Shown in pieces: positions 22,945 through 36,418 of a stretch of DNA of 64,000 nt. The stretch is from Manduca sexta (lineage: Eukaryota > Arthropoda > Insecta > Lepidoptera > Sphingidae). Below the pieces are notes generated by a model. The model did no database searches. It was not told the origin of the DNA and saw only the letters and a program-made list of their open reading frames with translations. The position numbers and the translations under genes are program-made. The number at the start of each line of letters is the position of its first letter. Position 1 is the stretch's first letter. The DNA lies in the NCBI RefSeq assembly GCF_014839805.1, contig NC_051120.1, positions 310,001-374,000 on the forward strand, read 5' to 3'.

Positions 22945-25900
22945 AAGCAAATGTACAAAAGCTGACACGAAATGTAATCCCTATTTACCGTTCAGCGCAA
23001 CACATTGTCAGAAGCAACTTGTGACAGTTGCTAAAACAACTGATAGCTTTTCTATACCGGGAATGTGACTTCACTGCACCTTATTGTAAGTGCGGATCTA
23101 AATAAAGTATGGATTGTCGAAAATTTCGACACAATTATGGTCTGTTTAAAACTAGATATACATAAGCTGATCCTAGAAGGTGGCATTTTTACGTGAGCCA
23201 ATGTAGCGGACTTACACTTTATGTATTGTGATTGCTATCCAGGGGATACAAATATTCTACCACTAAGAAAATAATGATATCTTATGTTTTCGCGAATCTT
23301 AGACAATAAAATAAAACTATTTGACGGTTTATATCGCGGTTTTTTATTTCTTTCTGACGTTTTGAAAACAGCGTTCGTGGTTACTAGGCATACTAAGGTG
23401 TTGGTCATCCGAAAAGTCAAAGTTACAATATCTACCCAAATTTTACAATTATAAATTTTTTTTCAAATATCCATTTATTTTACTCGGTAGAAAATTATAT
23501 AAAAAACACGATGATACCCATAAATTGTTATATTTTACCAGCAAATTAGTTTTATAGGCATGTAATGTTTCTTATCAACAGATTGAAAGCTATGCGCTAT
23601 ACGTACACTATCAAAGTGTAGGATTACGATAACAAGGGATTTGCTGAATGGACTGTACAAAGTGCTTTTATGATTTAACAATATGCCATGGTCACAGTGA
23701 CCGCTAGTTGTAACTTGTAATCGCGACTACATTGGTTAACGATAAAGGTCAATTTTGTTTACTATTTGTTTATTTTTTTTATTGCTTTGAATGACGAGAC
23801 GAACTTGCCGTTCGCCTGATGGTAAGCGATACGACCGCCCATAAACAGTAGAAACATTATCCAACACCAAGAATTACAAGGTATTGTTCAGTATTTCACT
23901 GCGCTCGTCATTCAAAGACATGAGATGTTAAGTCTTATTATGTCCAGTAGTTACACTGGCTACAATATCCTTCGAATCGGAACACAGCAGTGACTACACA
24001 TTGCTGCTTGGCAGCAGAAATAAAGAATGTGGTGGTGCCTACCCAGGCGTACTCTCACACTTGAGCGACCTACCAGCCAGTCAAAATCTAAGTAGTATTA
24101 TTGTTAATGGGCTTAGTTTACATATATGTTTTATTTTCTACGTCACCAATCTACAGACAGCATCAGACTTTCTTGATTTTTACAGCTGAATTTATATGAA
24201 CTTAGACGCAAATGTCAGCTATAGAAATTATGTGATCGCTTGGGATTTATAAAAAGGTATTTGTAATTTATTTTTTACTATGCCAAATATTTAAAAATGA
24301 TATAACTTTTTGCCGATATCGATAACCTACATGTTTAAAAGCCAAACAATATTCATTTACTACTTTTAAAGTTGCACCCGAAATAGCAAGCAGAAGTAAC
24401 ACCTTAACAAATCAAATTCTAAGACAGAAAAATACACGTGCAAACACCCCGCGTACAAAAATAGCAGCCGCGCTCATAACGTCAAGTTTAATATGAGAAG
24501 GTAACGTAATCGGCGGGCGCACATTCGAGTACCACTCCGGCCCCATCCGACGCATTATTGCAATTTTCTTTAAAGCTTTTCGCTGGTTTTTCGCTACTGT
24601 TTATGCAAACGCTAGTTTTATATCACTCGACAGTTTTGTGTAAACGTATTAAAGTTTTTATTTAAGTTCGCTTTGCGGATTTATTTATGTTTGAGACGTT
24701 GTTTGTGGAGCGATCGTTAGAGCTGCTGATTTTGAGAATTCTTTTATTGACAGAATTTATTTGAATGCGTTTTACAGAAACTGTTAACTTGTCGTCCTTA
24801 GTATATATTTTATATATATATATTTTTTATTAGCAACCCGCACCGACTTCGCACGGATAGTAGAGCATACGCCTACATTATTGCTGTCGTATATTTCGAC
24901 TGAATTTAAAATAATGTTTAACATTTATAGATTAAAATAAATTATTTTGTGTCATAAACTTTAAATTCCTCTTGAATTTTGTCTATTGGTGAAAACCGTA
25001 TGAGAATCTATTCAGTAGCTTTGGTGTCTTATTATATAAAGCAGAAGGGACATACATAGGCAAAGTTGTAAGAAAAGGTCATCAAATGAGAACGGTTGTA
25101 AATAAAGATCAATACTTGTAGAAATCGGAGATGGCTTGTAATAATACTACTATACTAAATAATAGTGACAGTATAACGTATTCTAGAATTAAATTTAAGC
25201 GAATACATTATATTTTTCCACAAAATACATTCATGATATTTCGCGTTCATTTTACAACAGTTCAACAAACCTCATATCAAATCAATTTCCTGCAGCAATT
25301 TGCGTTTTGTTTTCAAACATGCAAAATATTTAAATATGTTGATTATATTTTATATTGAAATATTTGGCTACTAAGATTGGGCGTATGAATGAAATAATAT
25401 CAGACCTGTATATACTGTCTCATTGTTAAGTACGAGTTCTTACTACTGAGAGAGTTTAAGTTTTAGTCCACCACGCTGGGCTAATACGGAGCAGTATAGA
25501 GGACAAATGCTCTAATTAATTTTTTTATTGGTTTGAATGACGAGACGAGCTTGACGTTCGCCTGATGGTACAATACGTCCTCCCATAAACAGTAGAAATA
25601 CCATCCAATACTTTACACAATAAAGTATTGATTCGCATTCCACTGCGCTCGTCATCCTGAGACACGTGATGTTAAGTCATTATAGTGTGTACACTGGCAA
25701 GAATCTCATTTTCTAATAGTGCAAGATTTATTTTAATATATCCCCATCTGAAATAACCAAGTAGATCAGTGAGGTACCAATTTCCGTTCTCATATAAAGC
25801 TCTTTCGCGGGTCACTCGTTCATATCGCCCATTGGGAGCTAAACGGACCTCTTTTGGCGTCTCTAGATGAATTTAAATTGATTATTTATCGCACAATCGA

Positions 25901-27069
25901 AGACATTCAATTCTAAAAATAAACTGTTCAACGATTTGAGATCTAGTTCTTTATTTAACGGGTCAAGTGTTAAAGATAATTAAAATTTGAATCAAGATTT
26001 CCTTCCCTTGGCAAGTGACAGCTAAAGGTAACACTTATTTCTAATAGATATTGCTTGCTATTTCCCTAACTCAAATTTTCATTTCAAACAATAATAATGG
26101 CTATTAAAATTAAACAACACACTACGCACTGCACCTAATGGTATCTAAGTGTGGTGGGGTCCAGGAATGTCGACTGACGAAAGATACTTACCCCGCGCAA
26201 TCGACATAATTATGCCGGCCTATTGGAACCTGATATGCACAGGCTGATCCTGAACGCTACACACTTACGTGGGCCATTATGTCGGATTTTAACACCTTGT
26301 GTACGGTGGTCGCTATCTGGGCGGATATAAAATATATCCTACCACCAACATAGCAGTAGTTTGCTCCTCTGTTAAAGATAGCTTATAAATTTCGGTGTAA
26401 ACACTAACTATTTTATATTACTGTGTAAAGGAAATATTGTTATTAGTATTATATTATTCAGCCTTGTCAATATTGTCGCCTTATCTGTACGCTTATTAAT
26501 ATTGGTCAAGAACTACACTATCTAGCTGACTATTTTAGTGGGAAAGGCCTTTATGACAATAACAATAACATCGTCTCGTGAAAGAAGTAATAATAAAAAA
26601 AAGATGCAAGCATGCGCAACTTCTGGTACAATTAGTAAAAAAAAAAACTTCAGTTACACTAATATTTGCGCACATCTTTTACAATAAATTCAATAATACT
26701 ATAAAGATACTACGAATTAAATGACAAGCAATTTTCAATTACGTGGTTGTAAACAATTTTTGTATCGTTAGCAATTTTTTACAGTTATAGGTAAAGTAAT
26801 AAAAATCTATTGCAGCTAATATAGTTTTAAAGCATAGCACGGAATCAGGATACAAACTTCCAGTGGCGAAAGGTCCATATTATATACAAACCTACTCGAT
26901 TTCTGTCTCCTTCTCTTTATGTAGAATATAATTATCATTAGAACGATTTGCAGATCGTATGTATGAACCTATATACATAAATACGATCTTCTTCCCTGCC
27001 AGCCCGAGCTGGCTTCTGTTTACTATATTTTTCATTTATTTTATTTTCAATATAAATTGTCTTTGTTTA

Positions 27070-27392
27070 ATAATATCAGCCCTGTATTATATACTTGCTC
27101 ACTGTTGAGCACGGGCCTCCTCTACTACTGAGAGGGATTAGGCCTTAGTCCACCACGCTGGCCTGGTGCGGATTGGTAGACTTCACACACCTTCGAAATT
27201 CCTATAGAGAACTTCTCAGATGTGCAGGTTTCCTCACGATGTTTTCCTTCACCGTTAAAGCGAACGATAAATTCACAAACAATACACACATGATTTTTAG
27301 AAAAGTCAGAGGTGTGTGCCCTTGGGATTTGAACCTGCGGACATTCCTCTCGGCAGTCCGATCTACAACCAACTAGGCTATCGCCGCTTTTA
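27070..27392 (-). mobile_element. SINE-A, second copy of 16007-16330
   Basis: Same insertion, same 12 bp target duplication tgtctttgttta (27058-27069 and 27393-27404), so both blocks descend from one insertion event. It is one base shorter (a T in the body). Confidence 0.85.
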
Positions 27393-30370
27393 TGTCTTTG
27401 TTTATATAAGCTAATTTAATTAAGTGATAATTAAATATTCTCATGTACCTTGACTTATCATAAGTGCAACTATGTTCGCCTACATGATGAATAAAGCATT
27501 TTATTTATTTTATTATTTTTATTTTTTTTATGTGTTGTGTCAGATTCGTTTTCGGCAATGTCATCTTTCGTCACTGCAAACTTCATAACTGAGTATAAAT
27601 TTAAATAAATAGCCTTCAACATTGGGTTGATAAGACTGTTTTAAAAAAATTAAAGCTATAGTAGATTGGTAGGGGAGAGATTTTTGAGACCTAGTGCATA
27701 TTAATATATTATTAAAATCTCATGCTTTATTAATGCACAAAAATGCAAATTAGAGTCCGTGCCAACCCAATGACCCATTACTATAATATATTTAAAAACT
27801 TCCCTGGATCCGTCTCTGGCTAGTTAGCGATATGGAGAGGTTTAAACGTAAACTTTTCACATTTCAACATGTTTGCAAACGACTTGCGAAGCTAACCGCG
27901 ATGACAACTCTACGTAGAGTCGTATGAATGTATTCAGAGTGTAAATATTTGATTTCGTCATTGGTTTAATGGCAATTAGATGGAATTCGAATTTAATTCT
28001 CTGACTGGGATCGAGTAGATTGTATAATAGGTACACACACACACACAACATCACGCATTTATCCCCGAAGGGGTATGTAGAGGCGCAACCAAGGCAGCCA
28101 CTTTTCGCCAACTGTGTTCCGTCCCATGATGTGATAGGGGGCGAGCCTATCGCCATATAATAGGTACGATTTATTTATATTTAAATGCAAACGTCTGTGG
28201 CAATGTCTAATATTTGTATGTTTTAGTTGTTAATGCAGCGATCGGATTTGGATGAAATTTGTCACACAGATACGTCGTGTCGTGGAATAACATATAGGTT
28301 ACTTTTTTATTCGGGTAATTCTCTCCTAAAAAATTAATTTCTTAATTAGATGAACTAGATTGCGCTGACATTTCATAGACGGCTTTAGGATTGCAACAAT
28401 GATTTAGGGATTTTAGTAGCGGGAAAGGCTAAGCGGGAAACACGTATTATTTTATAATGGTAAAATATGTAGGCATAGAAGATTGTGGATTGTCAAGGTG
28501 CAATCTGGAAAATATCTACATCTAACAATCGATGGAAATGGATGCTGTATGGAATGAACGGTGATAGTATTACTTTTTTTTGGTACAATACAAAAAAGGA
28601 AAACAGATCACCTCATAATTTCAGTGGCAGTGAAGGAAGACCGTGGATACTATCCGCGGCTTTCATTTGAAGTACACAAGTAAGTTGCTCAGATCCTCAG
28701 AATATGGGATAACAAACACGAAGCGAAGGTGCGTGTCGTTTGTGATGATTGTAATAGTCCCCAACCAATCACAACTAAAATGTCACGAACTCTTGTGTGC
28801 CGTGTTTGCCATATTCTAAGGGTCCAGGATCTGAGTTTGTGTACGATATTAGGATAGGCTCCTATTTCATGGCAACTAGTTTCGCCTTTACCTACCCTTG
28901 AAAATGGAAGGCGTGATTATATAAAATATCAAACTATAGTAACATCATTGCAATTCGTGACGAAACAGTGGTGGAAAAGCTTTGTGTGTAATGAAAAACT
29001 TTTTGCGAACGGACCATGTGCGTGCAATCACCTCTGATCAAATGTAGTTAACTCTACCCCCGTTATGAACAACTAGTGTAAGTCGGAAAATAAAAAATAA
29101 TATTTTGGAGGTATTTTATATTATAAATCGTAAACATTTTGTTAACAAGGGTCTCAGAAAAAGACATTCATTATTTTATAAAAAGAGAAATTATGTACCG
29201 GTCTAAAATGGTACTAAAGACATTCATTTTATTATGAAAAGATATTATATAAATACATGTTAAGTACAACATTTTATTTTAACAATGACTCATTTTACAT
29301 AAAAGGGGTAAAAAAAGATTCGAATGAAATATAAGCAAAAATATTTTCGAATAAATGTTTCCGTTTGGAGCTATATAAATATGGAGAGATACGGCTCTGT
29401 GCCGGAAGTTCCAGTTTTCGGGCTTTGAAGATTCTCTTTTGTGAACGTATTTATTGTAGAATTCTTTGGAGCCCAATTGTGATATTTAGTATGTATAATG
29501 ATAAAAATCTAGGCATGTGGAGTTTTCTAAACATGCCGTAAATATATTAAGTTCATATATTATAATTATAGTGAATAATAAAATGCTTTATTCATCACGT
29601 AGGCGAACATAGTTGCACTTATAAGTCAAGGTACATGAGAATATTTAATTATTACTTAATTAAATTAGCTTATATAAACAAAGACAATTTATATTGAAAA
29701 TAAAATAAATGAAAAATATACTTAGTAAACAAAGAAGCTAGCTCGGGCTGGCAGGGAAGAAAGAAGAATAAATTGTATAAATCTGATATTTTAAAATACA
29801 CACACACTTAGGCACACATACGTCTGTTATCATTGAAAGGGTAGGCAGAGGCGCAACTGATGCACCCAGTTTCCGCCGTGTGGATTCCGTCCCATGATAT
29901 GATAGAAGGCGAGCCTATCGCCTTATCGGGCACAAATTCCAGACTCCTGGGTGATATAGAATGGAAAACCAATAATCACTTTTCCCGACCCGGGAATCGA
30001 ACCCAAGACCTCATCATTACAGACGTATCGTAATACAACTAGGCCACGGAGGCAGTCAAGGTTCTAACCTAATAATCATATTTAATATATTTAAAATATA
30101 TATCCACATCGAAAAATATAAATAATATACCTATAATGGATACATCAGGGAATACACAATCTGATATAAAAATGTAACAAACTTATCTTACACCACTTTG
30201 CATAACACGCCCGATCTACAATGAAAATGGCAGGACGGAAATATCCCACGGAAATGAATTCGTTCGTTGTTAAAAATAATAGTTATCAATCAGAGTATTC
30301 GATTTATTATATTCGGTAAATGTTTTTTGAGATTATGCATAACAGATAACGGTATAGTGGTAGCCTGGGT

Positions 30371-30601
30371 GTGCGCGAAATCACCGATAAATGCAGTGCA
30401 GGCTGCGATGATAGCCAGGTGAAGAGGATGACACCTTATTACGTAGGAAACTTGGCATTGCAACTAACCATTCCTGGCCGAAGAACCAGAGGCAGACCAA
30501 GGTGGAAGAATGTAGTGATGAGGGATATGGGAGAATGTCAGGTTACCGAAGACATCATGGATAGAGGGAAATGGAAAAGAAATATGAGGAAAGCTGACTG
30601 A
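30371..30601 (+). pseudogene. RTE-type LINE C-terminal remnant, second copy
   Basis: Encodes the same 76 codons as 19315-19545 without a difference at the protein level. It belongs to the duplicated block and is not an independent insertion. Confidence 0.75.
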
Positions 30602-31884
30602 CCAGTGATATGGGATCCATACCTTGGAAGAGAGAGAGCGAGATAACGGTAGAGTGAAATTTGTGTACTTACATATAAAATTGACAAGCATTGACAGATT
30701 AGGGCGTAAGAATTATGGAAGTTAAAATATTTTAAAGATTTACATAACAATAGATACAGAGAATCCTCAGTTAGGAATGTATACCTTTACCAAGGACTTT
30801 CTGCTTATACTATCTAAAGTTTTAATTATCCAAAATTATTTTCTATGAAAAATCAATTAAGGAGGTAATCTTAATTCTTTTATACTCATTTCTTTCCTTC
30901 AACGACATCTGTTGAAACAATCTCAAACCCTTTTCTCAAAGCATTGTCCACGTTCTTTTTTTAAATGTGACAATCTTTTCGACAAAGGCCAAGGGACACA
31001 AAGCGTTCATCCAAAGTCGAAAATTGAAAAGAAATCGATTACCCGTAGTTATAGGGCCGGTAAGGTTTGAGGATTTTAATGAGCGCCAAGTGAGGGTAGA
31101 GACGACGTGGAAACAATAATTGACGTTTTTTCACTTTGACGTCTTAAGCGGAATTGTTTTAATACATTTGTAATACTTTTGTTATAATTTTTATTAGTGT
31201 TCTTTCATAACATTCAAATATGAATTCATCTTCGTAATTTTATTTTGATTAGGAGACTGTATTAAACAGAATCTAAAATAATTATTATTTAATTGACTAT
31301 GGTTTTGTCGGTTATATAATAATAATAATATCAGCCCTGTATTATATACTTGCCCTCTGCTGGCACGGGCCTCCTCTACTACTGTGAGGGGTTAGGCCTT
31401 AGTCCACCACGCTGGCCTAGTGCGGATTGGTAGACTTCACACACCTTCGAAATTCTTATAGAGAACTTCTCAGACTTGTCGGTTTTACGAAATAATAATA
31501 TAACAGATATTAAAAGTCTATTTAGTAACAATAGTTTAATCAGCCATTATCGTTATGAAAACGGATATCACCTCATTTTACGATCACATTATAATTATTT
31601 AAATATATTCTTTAATTAATTTACTTATTTTGGTAAATGTTACGCGTACTCATACCAATTGCCATGGACATAAATAAAATATCAAAATAGTTTCATATTC
31701 CATAGTTTTATAGCGTGTCTACATTCATTTCCCAAAAGTGTAGTTTTGTATAAAAAATTCACAACTAGCCGCCAAACCATCCTAGGAACGAAGGTTAACT
31801 AGGTTCTGACGATAACATCAAACAATTATACGTTTAGACGACTCGCGGTGTACAATGAAAAGGACCTTACTATACACAACAATA

Positions 31885-32311
31885 TTTAGTGCTAAGAAAG
31901 GATCATGGTAGCCAGGAGTACAAAACTCTGGTATCGCATAAGTACAGAACGAGGTCGGTATGCACTGGTAAATTTAATGTGCCAAGGGTTAAAAATTATT
32001 ATGGTGACAGAACCCTTAAGAAGCGTATTCCATACCTCCTAAATAAGTTGCCAATGCTTATTAGAACTGAGTCGAATGAAGGAAAGTTTGACAGATTATT
32101 ATAAATATACATGTTCAATAACTTACATAGCATTTATTAGGTACTATTATTGTACGTACATTGATTTGAAAGTATGGTAATGTTATTAATTAGTTAGAGG
32201 CTCGTTATGTTTCTGCAGACAAACTGCGCAAATAGTTTTGTAGGGCATGGTACTAGTACATAAGAACATAAAATTGTATTTACTTATAACAATAAATAAT
32301 AAATAAATAAA
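31885..32311 (+). pseudogene. CR1/Jockey-like LINE 3' end, second copy with the frame open
   Basis: The frame at 31889-32104 runs unbroken: HKYRTRSVCTGKFNVPRVK, NYYGDRTLKKRIPYLLNKLP, then RTESNEGKF and a stop. The reverse transcriptase core is absent. After the stop comes a 3' UTR ending in aataaataaataaa at about 32311. The one-base difference from 20830-21255 looks allelic. Confidence 0.68.
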
Positions 32312-32778
32312 CACTATGGTCATGATATTAATCGCGCACTTAGCAGCCTCATTTGTATAGAAATAAGATTCAAATTACAAATACTTTTACTGCCTATTAC
32401 TGAACAATCACCCGTTTATTAAAGTCGAAAGTCGAAAAATTCTTCGGCTATTCGGTGTTCCCACGTTGTATCAAATGATCGTAGCACCATACTTGTCGCT
32501 AGGCCGAGCCTGACGTCGCAAACGCAATATTTCGCCCTTGTTAATGGAGGGGAATGAATTTTCGACGTTCTGCGGTCGCCTCGACGCCACTGCACTTGCC
32601 TTCGCTTTTAGAGCATTGGTTTTGTTCGAGTGTTTTGGAATGTAAATTGATGTTTACTGCTATAGTGAGAAGAAAGGTATTGTTTGGCATTTTTAGATTT
32701 CTGTTTTTTTTAAATGGTAATGCTAAGCTCAGACTACAACACGCATACACACACACAGAGAGAGAGAGAGAGAGAAAA

Positions 32779-32810
<32 letters not shown>

Positions 32811-32893
32811 CGACACACACACACATTGAGAGACAACTTGTTTCGTCCTAATTGATAATTCAAGGATACATTAGTGTATTATACGAGTCAGTA

Positions 32894-33059
32894 GCGAAGG
32901 GTGACATTTTCCGAAGAGTAATTCAACATTAATTTTGACATCAGATAGCCCACTATGCTATATATATTAATTATTTATTTGATAATAATATAAAATATTT
33001 TGATGCTTTGGTTAAGCATATTACGAAAGGGTAGCTATATGGTTTTATGGACCCTTCGC
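32894..33059. repeat. M1 MITE, second copy of 21843-22011
   Basis: Same ends (gcgaagggtgacattttcc and ggacccttcgc). It differs mainly in the length of an internal TA run. Confidence 0.55.
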
Positions 33060-33334
33060 CATTGAGTGTATAAATAATCATATAGGTATACTGAGTGTGC
33101 GGTATTAAATGTCGATACCGTTGACCGTAGCTAAGATGCCTTTTTACAATTGTTAACGCTATCGTTATGAGAAATACATGTTTAGCGACGAAAAAAGTAA
33201 TTAAAAAGTTTTATTAACCAGTAAAACGTGCGGTGGATGTATAGACCCCCAAAGTCCCTAGTTAAATATAAATGTACAAATATGTAGTCGGTATCATAAG
33301 CTTTGAGAATATGAACAAGCTATGACACATTACT

Positions 33335-33630
33335 GGTGGTAGGTAGTATTTGTAAGAGTCCGCCTGGGTAGGTACCACGGCAATGTCTTTTCCTGATATT
33401 GAGCAGCAGGGTTTAGTCACTGTTGTGTTCCGGTTTCAAGAACATTGTAGCCAGTGTAACTACTGGAGATAATAAGACTTAACATCTCATGTCTCAGGAT
33501 GGCGAGCGCTATGGAATACTAAACTTTGTAATTCAATGTGTTGAATAATGTTACTACTGTTTATGGGCGGTCTTATCGCTTACCATCAGGCGAACCGCAA
33601 TCTTGTCTCGTCATTCAAATTATAAAAAAA
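33335..33630 (-). repeat. R1 repeat, complete reverse copy
   Basis: It runs from tggtggtaggtagtatttgt through cttaacatctcatgtctcag and actgtttatgggcggtctta to cgtcattcaaat and an A run. It crosses the right boundary of the duplicated block, so it shows what should follow the truncated copy at 22280-22444. Confidence 0.72.
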
Positions 33631-33653
33631 ATGAAATAGAAAAACATATTTAC

Positions 33654-33884
33654 TTACAATATAAAAAAAAAATTACATTTCGAATGATCGAAAAATGCCT
33701 TACATAAAAATATTTTCGCTAACCTGACACACCACAAACACCAAGCCATTACAGACCCAATAGCTCGCAAGAAAACTTGTCTCCACACATCTTTTAAATG
33801 GCTTTTAAGCGTTGACAAGGGATGACACAGTCGCTCATTAGGCAATCCTCCGTCCCGCTCCCTCCCAGCCCATACTACACCCAT
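33654..33884 (-). other. Unrecognised 76-codon open frame
   Basis: The minus-strand frame contains MGVVWAGRERDGGLPNE and LKSHLKDVWRQVFLRA. It is less AT-rich than its surroundings and has no known domain. It could be an exon fragment, a repeat relic or chance; no clear acceptor was seen, and only a weak gtaagg donor-like site near its end. Confidence 0.2.
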
Positions 33885-36206
33885 CTCTTTCTTTAAGTGG
33901 AAAAACCGTTGTATACTGGTTGTTTAATTATTTTCTAGTGACAGTGGGCTGAGGTCAATGTTGGTTTTCTAACCTTGTTACAATATTCATATGACCCGCG
34001 AGGTAAAACATTTGGCCAGGCGTGAGCGCTGAGACGGTTCTGTAGATTTTGATAGGTTTTAAATATATTTTTTTATGTTTAGAAAATGTTTTTGTATGTG
34101 ATAGTCGGTATTTAACGTAAATATATAAAGACTTAAGATGAAATCACATAAATTTGCTATATTCAAATGTACTTACGTAAACTTTTTCACAAAAGTATGT
34201 TCGTAATTTTTGCACGCATGTTGAAATTTGTTTTAACCCGTGCCCAACAGTGGGACAGTATAAAATACAGGGCTGATATTATTATATTAAATAAACACCC
34301 TGCCTGAGAAACCCTTCTAGGTGTTGAATCTTAGATATTTTGTTGGAAGCCTTAACAAATAATGCCTTTTCTGCTCTATAAATCCAGGATTACAAACACA
34401 ATGTAATTTGCCAAATATCACAAACACAAGAGGTTTATTGAAAATAATTTTATACAATGAATAAAAAAATATAGGAAACGAATTATAAATCCAGTGCCAT
34501 AACAACATACGGAACCCTAAAATGAAAAAGTTGTCACAACTAGCTTAACTTGTTGCATTATATTGTTGGACGGTGATATGAAATTTCCAACTGTATGAAA
34601 AATGCTGTTGTGAATACTGCGCAGAATGACAAACTTTAATAAAGCGTTATCAATGTTGTATATATTATGTAGCAATTAATCAACCTGTCAAAATGAAATC
34701 GAGTTAACATTTAGAAATATAAACTTACTAACCGCTGTATCAAGTCGTCCGAGTAAGTGGCTCATATAAAATATATATAGGGTAATTTTAACATTGCATT
34801 AATTGAGACTACAAACTTATCTTTTTGATAACACTTTACTTACTCGAGCTGTAGTTGTAAAATAAAAAAAAAAAAACAAGTTTCGAACAAAAATAATATT
34901 ATCAATAAAAAGTGATTTTAATTTTATGCGCCTTAATGTCATCATTACTACTCTAAGGAATTTCGTCATATTAAATTTTAAAGGCCGAAATATCCATGCA
35001 TATTAATTATTTTTACGTTTTTCTTTCAACTGCGAGAACTAATCACTAACTAGACGTGAATTTAAATTCTTTACTTGTCAATACTTGTTTAGTTACCCAG
35101 ATTAAAGGTGAAACAAAATGTATGAAAATGGACCTTAAGCTATAACCTTAAACTTGGATTTTTTGTGAAAATATTTGCTGTTCTAGGTCCTGAACCCACT
35201 AAGGTGAATAATATTCACACTAATTTTAGAAAAAATATTTTAGATGAATGCGCATACAAAGAAAGACATATAAAACACAAAGCGACCAGATTTTATTTAT
35301 TTCCCAAATACGTGCGACATAAATATTCGCTAACATAACTATCGTCTCTTTCATAAGGAATTATTGTTATAGCACAATTCAGTGCTGTGTGCGGGTGTGT
35401 GGCGTATGTGGAATGAAGATTAGGGGTCAATTTCGTAGTCGTAGCGTTTCTTATGTCCAACCAACTTTGTATACGTACATACCTGAAACAGCAGACGGTA
35501 GCACCTATTCACATTACTTCCTAGCAACGACTAATACTTAAACATTGTAGAAAAACCATTAGGCAAAAAGAAACACTGCAACAATACAAGGAAATAACGT
35601 GTCGTTATGTATATATTTAGGGAACCGGTGTCAGAAGTAAACACTAAGCGTGATATTGACCGTATCGGCGTCTCTCGGGGATTTTGCACAATTTGCCACG
35701 ACACCCGACCAGCTGATATTTCGTTTGTCTATTATGTTTGTTTAGCCACTGTCCTGTATTAGGAAATATTCCGTTTATTTGTGTATTAAAAAGTCCTCAC
35801 GGAATAGTTATGTTGAGTTATGTGCCTGGTTGTTGGTTTGTTTAATTATCTTCTGCTTTTATTATTCAAGATAATACTACGTTAAAGGTTACTTATTGTG
35901 TAGTTCTTATTAATGATTATATTTCATACTTTGTGCATTATTCAATATTATCTTATACATATTCTTCTTGTGAGATGTTTTTGTCAAATGTGTAACAAAT
36001 TAATTAATTACAAATTACTTTTCAGATGCGTATCATCAATGAATTATTATTATTTTTTTAATAAATTTACTAAAAATTTTATTCATATATATATACACTA
36101 ATTAATTATAACACATGATTCTTGTCAGTAGACACTTAAAGTATTTATTTGAACGAAAAACCGCTTAAGGAAGACCGAAGGAGCCTGAGGACTGCTATAG
36201 AATTGC
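33885..36206. other. Upstream region of Tk, mainly non-coding
   Basis: No coding exon is recognised. A SINE-A tail fragment is at about 34232-34290 (cccgtgcccaacagtgggac, cagggctgatattattat). The promoter and any 5' UTR exon of Tk should lie here or further left, but no site could be fixed from sequence alone. Confidence 0.45.
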
Positions 36207-36265
36207 TGGTCTTCTAATTATGTCCTCTAACCATTTCTATTTTATATGACAAAATTAGAAGACCA
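36207..36265. repeat. 13 bp inverted repeat upstream of Tk
   Basis: The arm tggtcttctaatt at 36207-36219 pairs exactly with aattagaagacca at 36253-36265. It lies about 145 bp before the splice acceptor of the Tk coding exon, inside the presumed 5' UTR intron. Confidence 0.8.
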
Positions 36266-36397
36266 TTAATTTCCACTAGCTCAGTTGAACTGCCCCAATT
36301 GTCTTAAAAACTGGCTTACACATATCATTTTTATTTGGAAACCTTTACTAAAGAATATAAATATTTTCATTGAGGAATCAAAAACAATGATGACCTC

Positions 36398-36410
36398 TTT
36401 ATTGTTACAG
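36398..36410 (+). promoter_or_regulatory. Tk: Splice acceptor of the Tk coding exon
   Basis: The sequence ctttattgttacag is a good acceptor directly before aagcaacaATGG. It implies that the 5' UTR is spliced and that at least one upstream non-coding exon exists. Confidence 0.65.
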
Positions 36411-36418
36411 AAGCAACA

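Larger units (their letters stand above)
22945..33491. repeat. Duplicated block, right copy (left end of contig B)
   Basis: It starts immediately after the N gap with aagcaaatgtacaaaagctg, equal to 11875, and follows the left copy base for base apart from small differences until catctcatg at 33483-33491. It repeats R2 (about 23055-23275 and 26135-26345), R1 (23770-24082 and 25515-25700), R3 (24835-25060), family D (about 26990-27500 and 29571-29765), SINE-B (28030-28160 and 29797-30057) and SINE-A fragments (25395-25500 and 31322-31480). Confidence 0.95.

Noticed and set aside
22432..23068. Open frames across the N run
   Set aside because: They consist of undetermined bases translated as X; no information.
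11875..33491. True tandem segmental duplication
   Set aside because: Not excluded, but boundaries coinciding exactly with both edges of a 500 N gap make a contig overlap far more likely.
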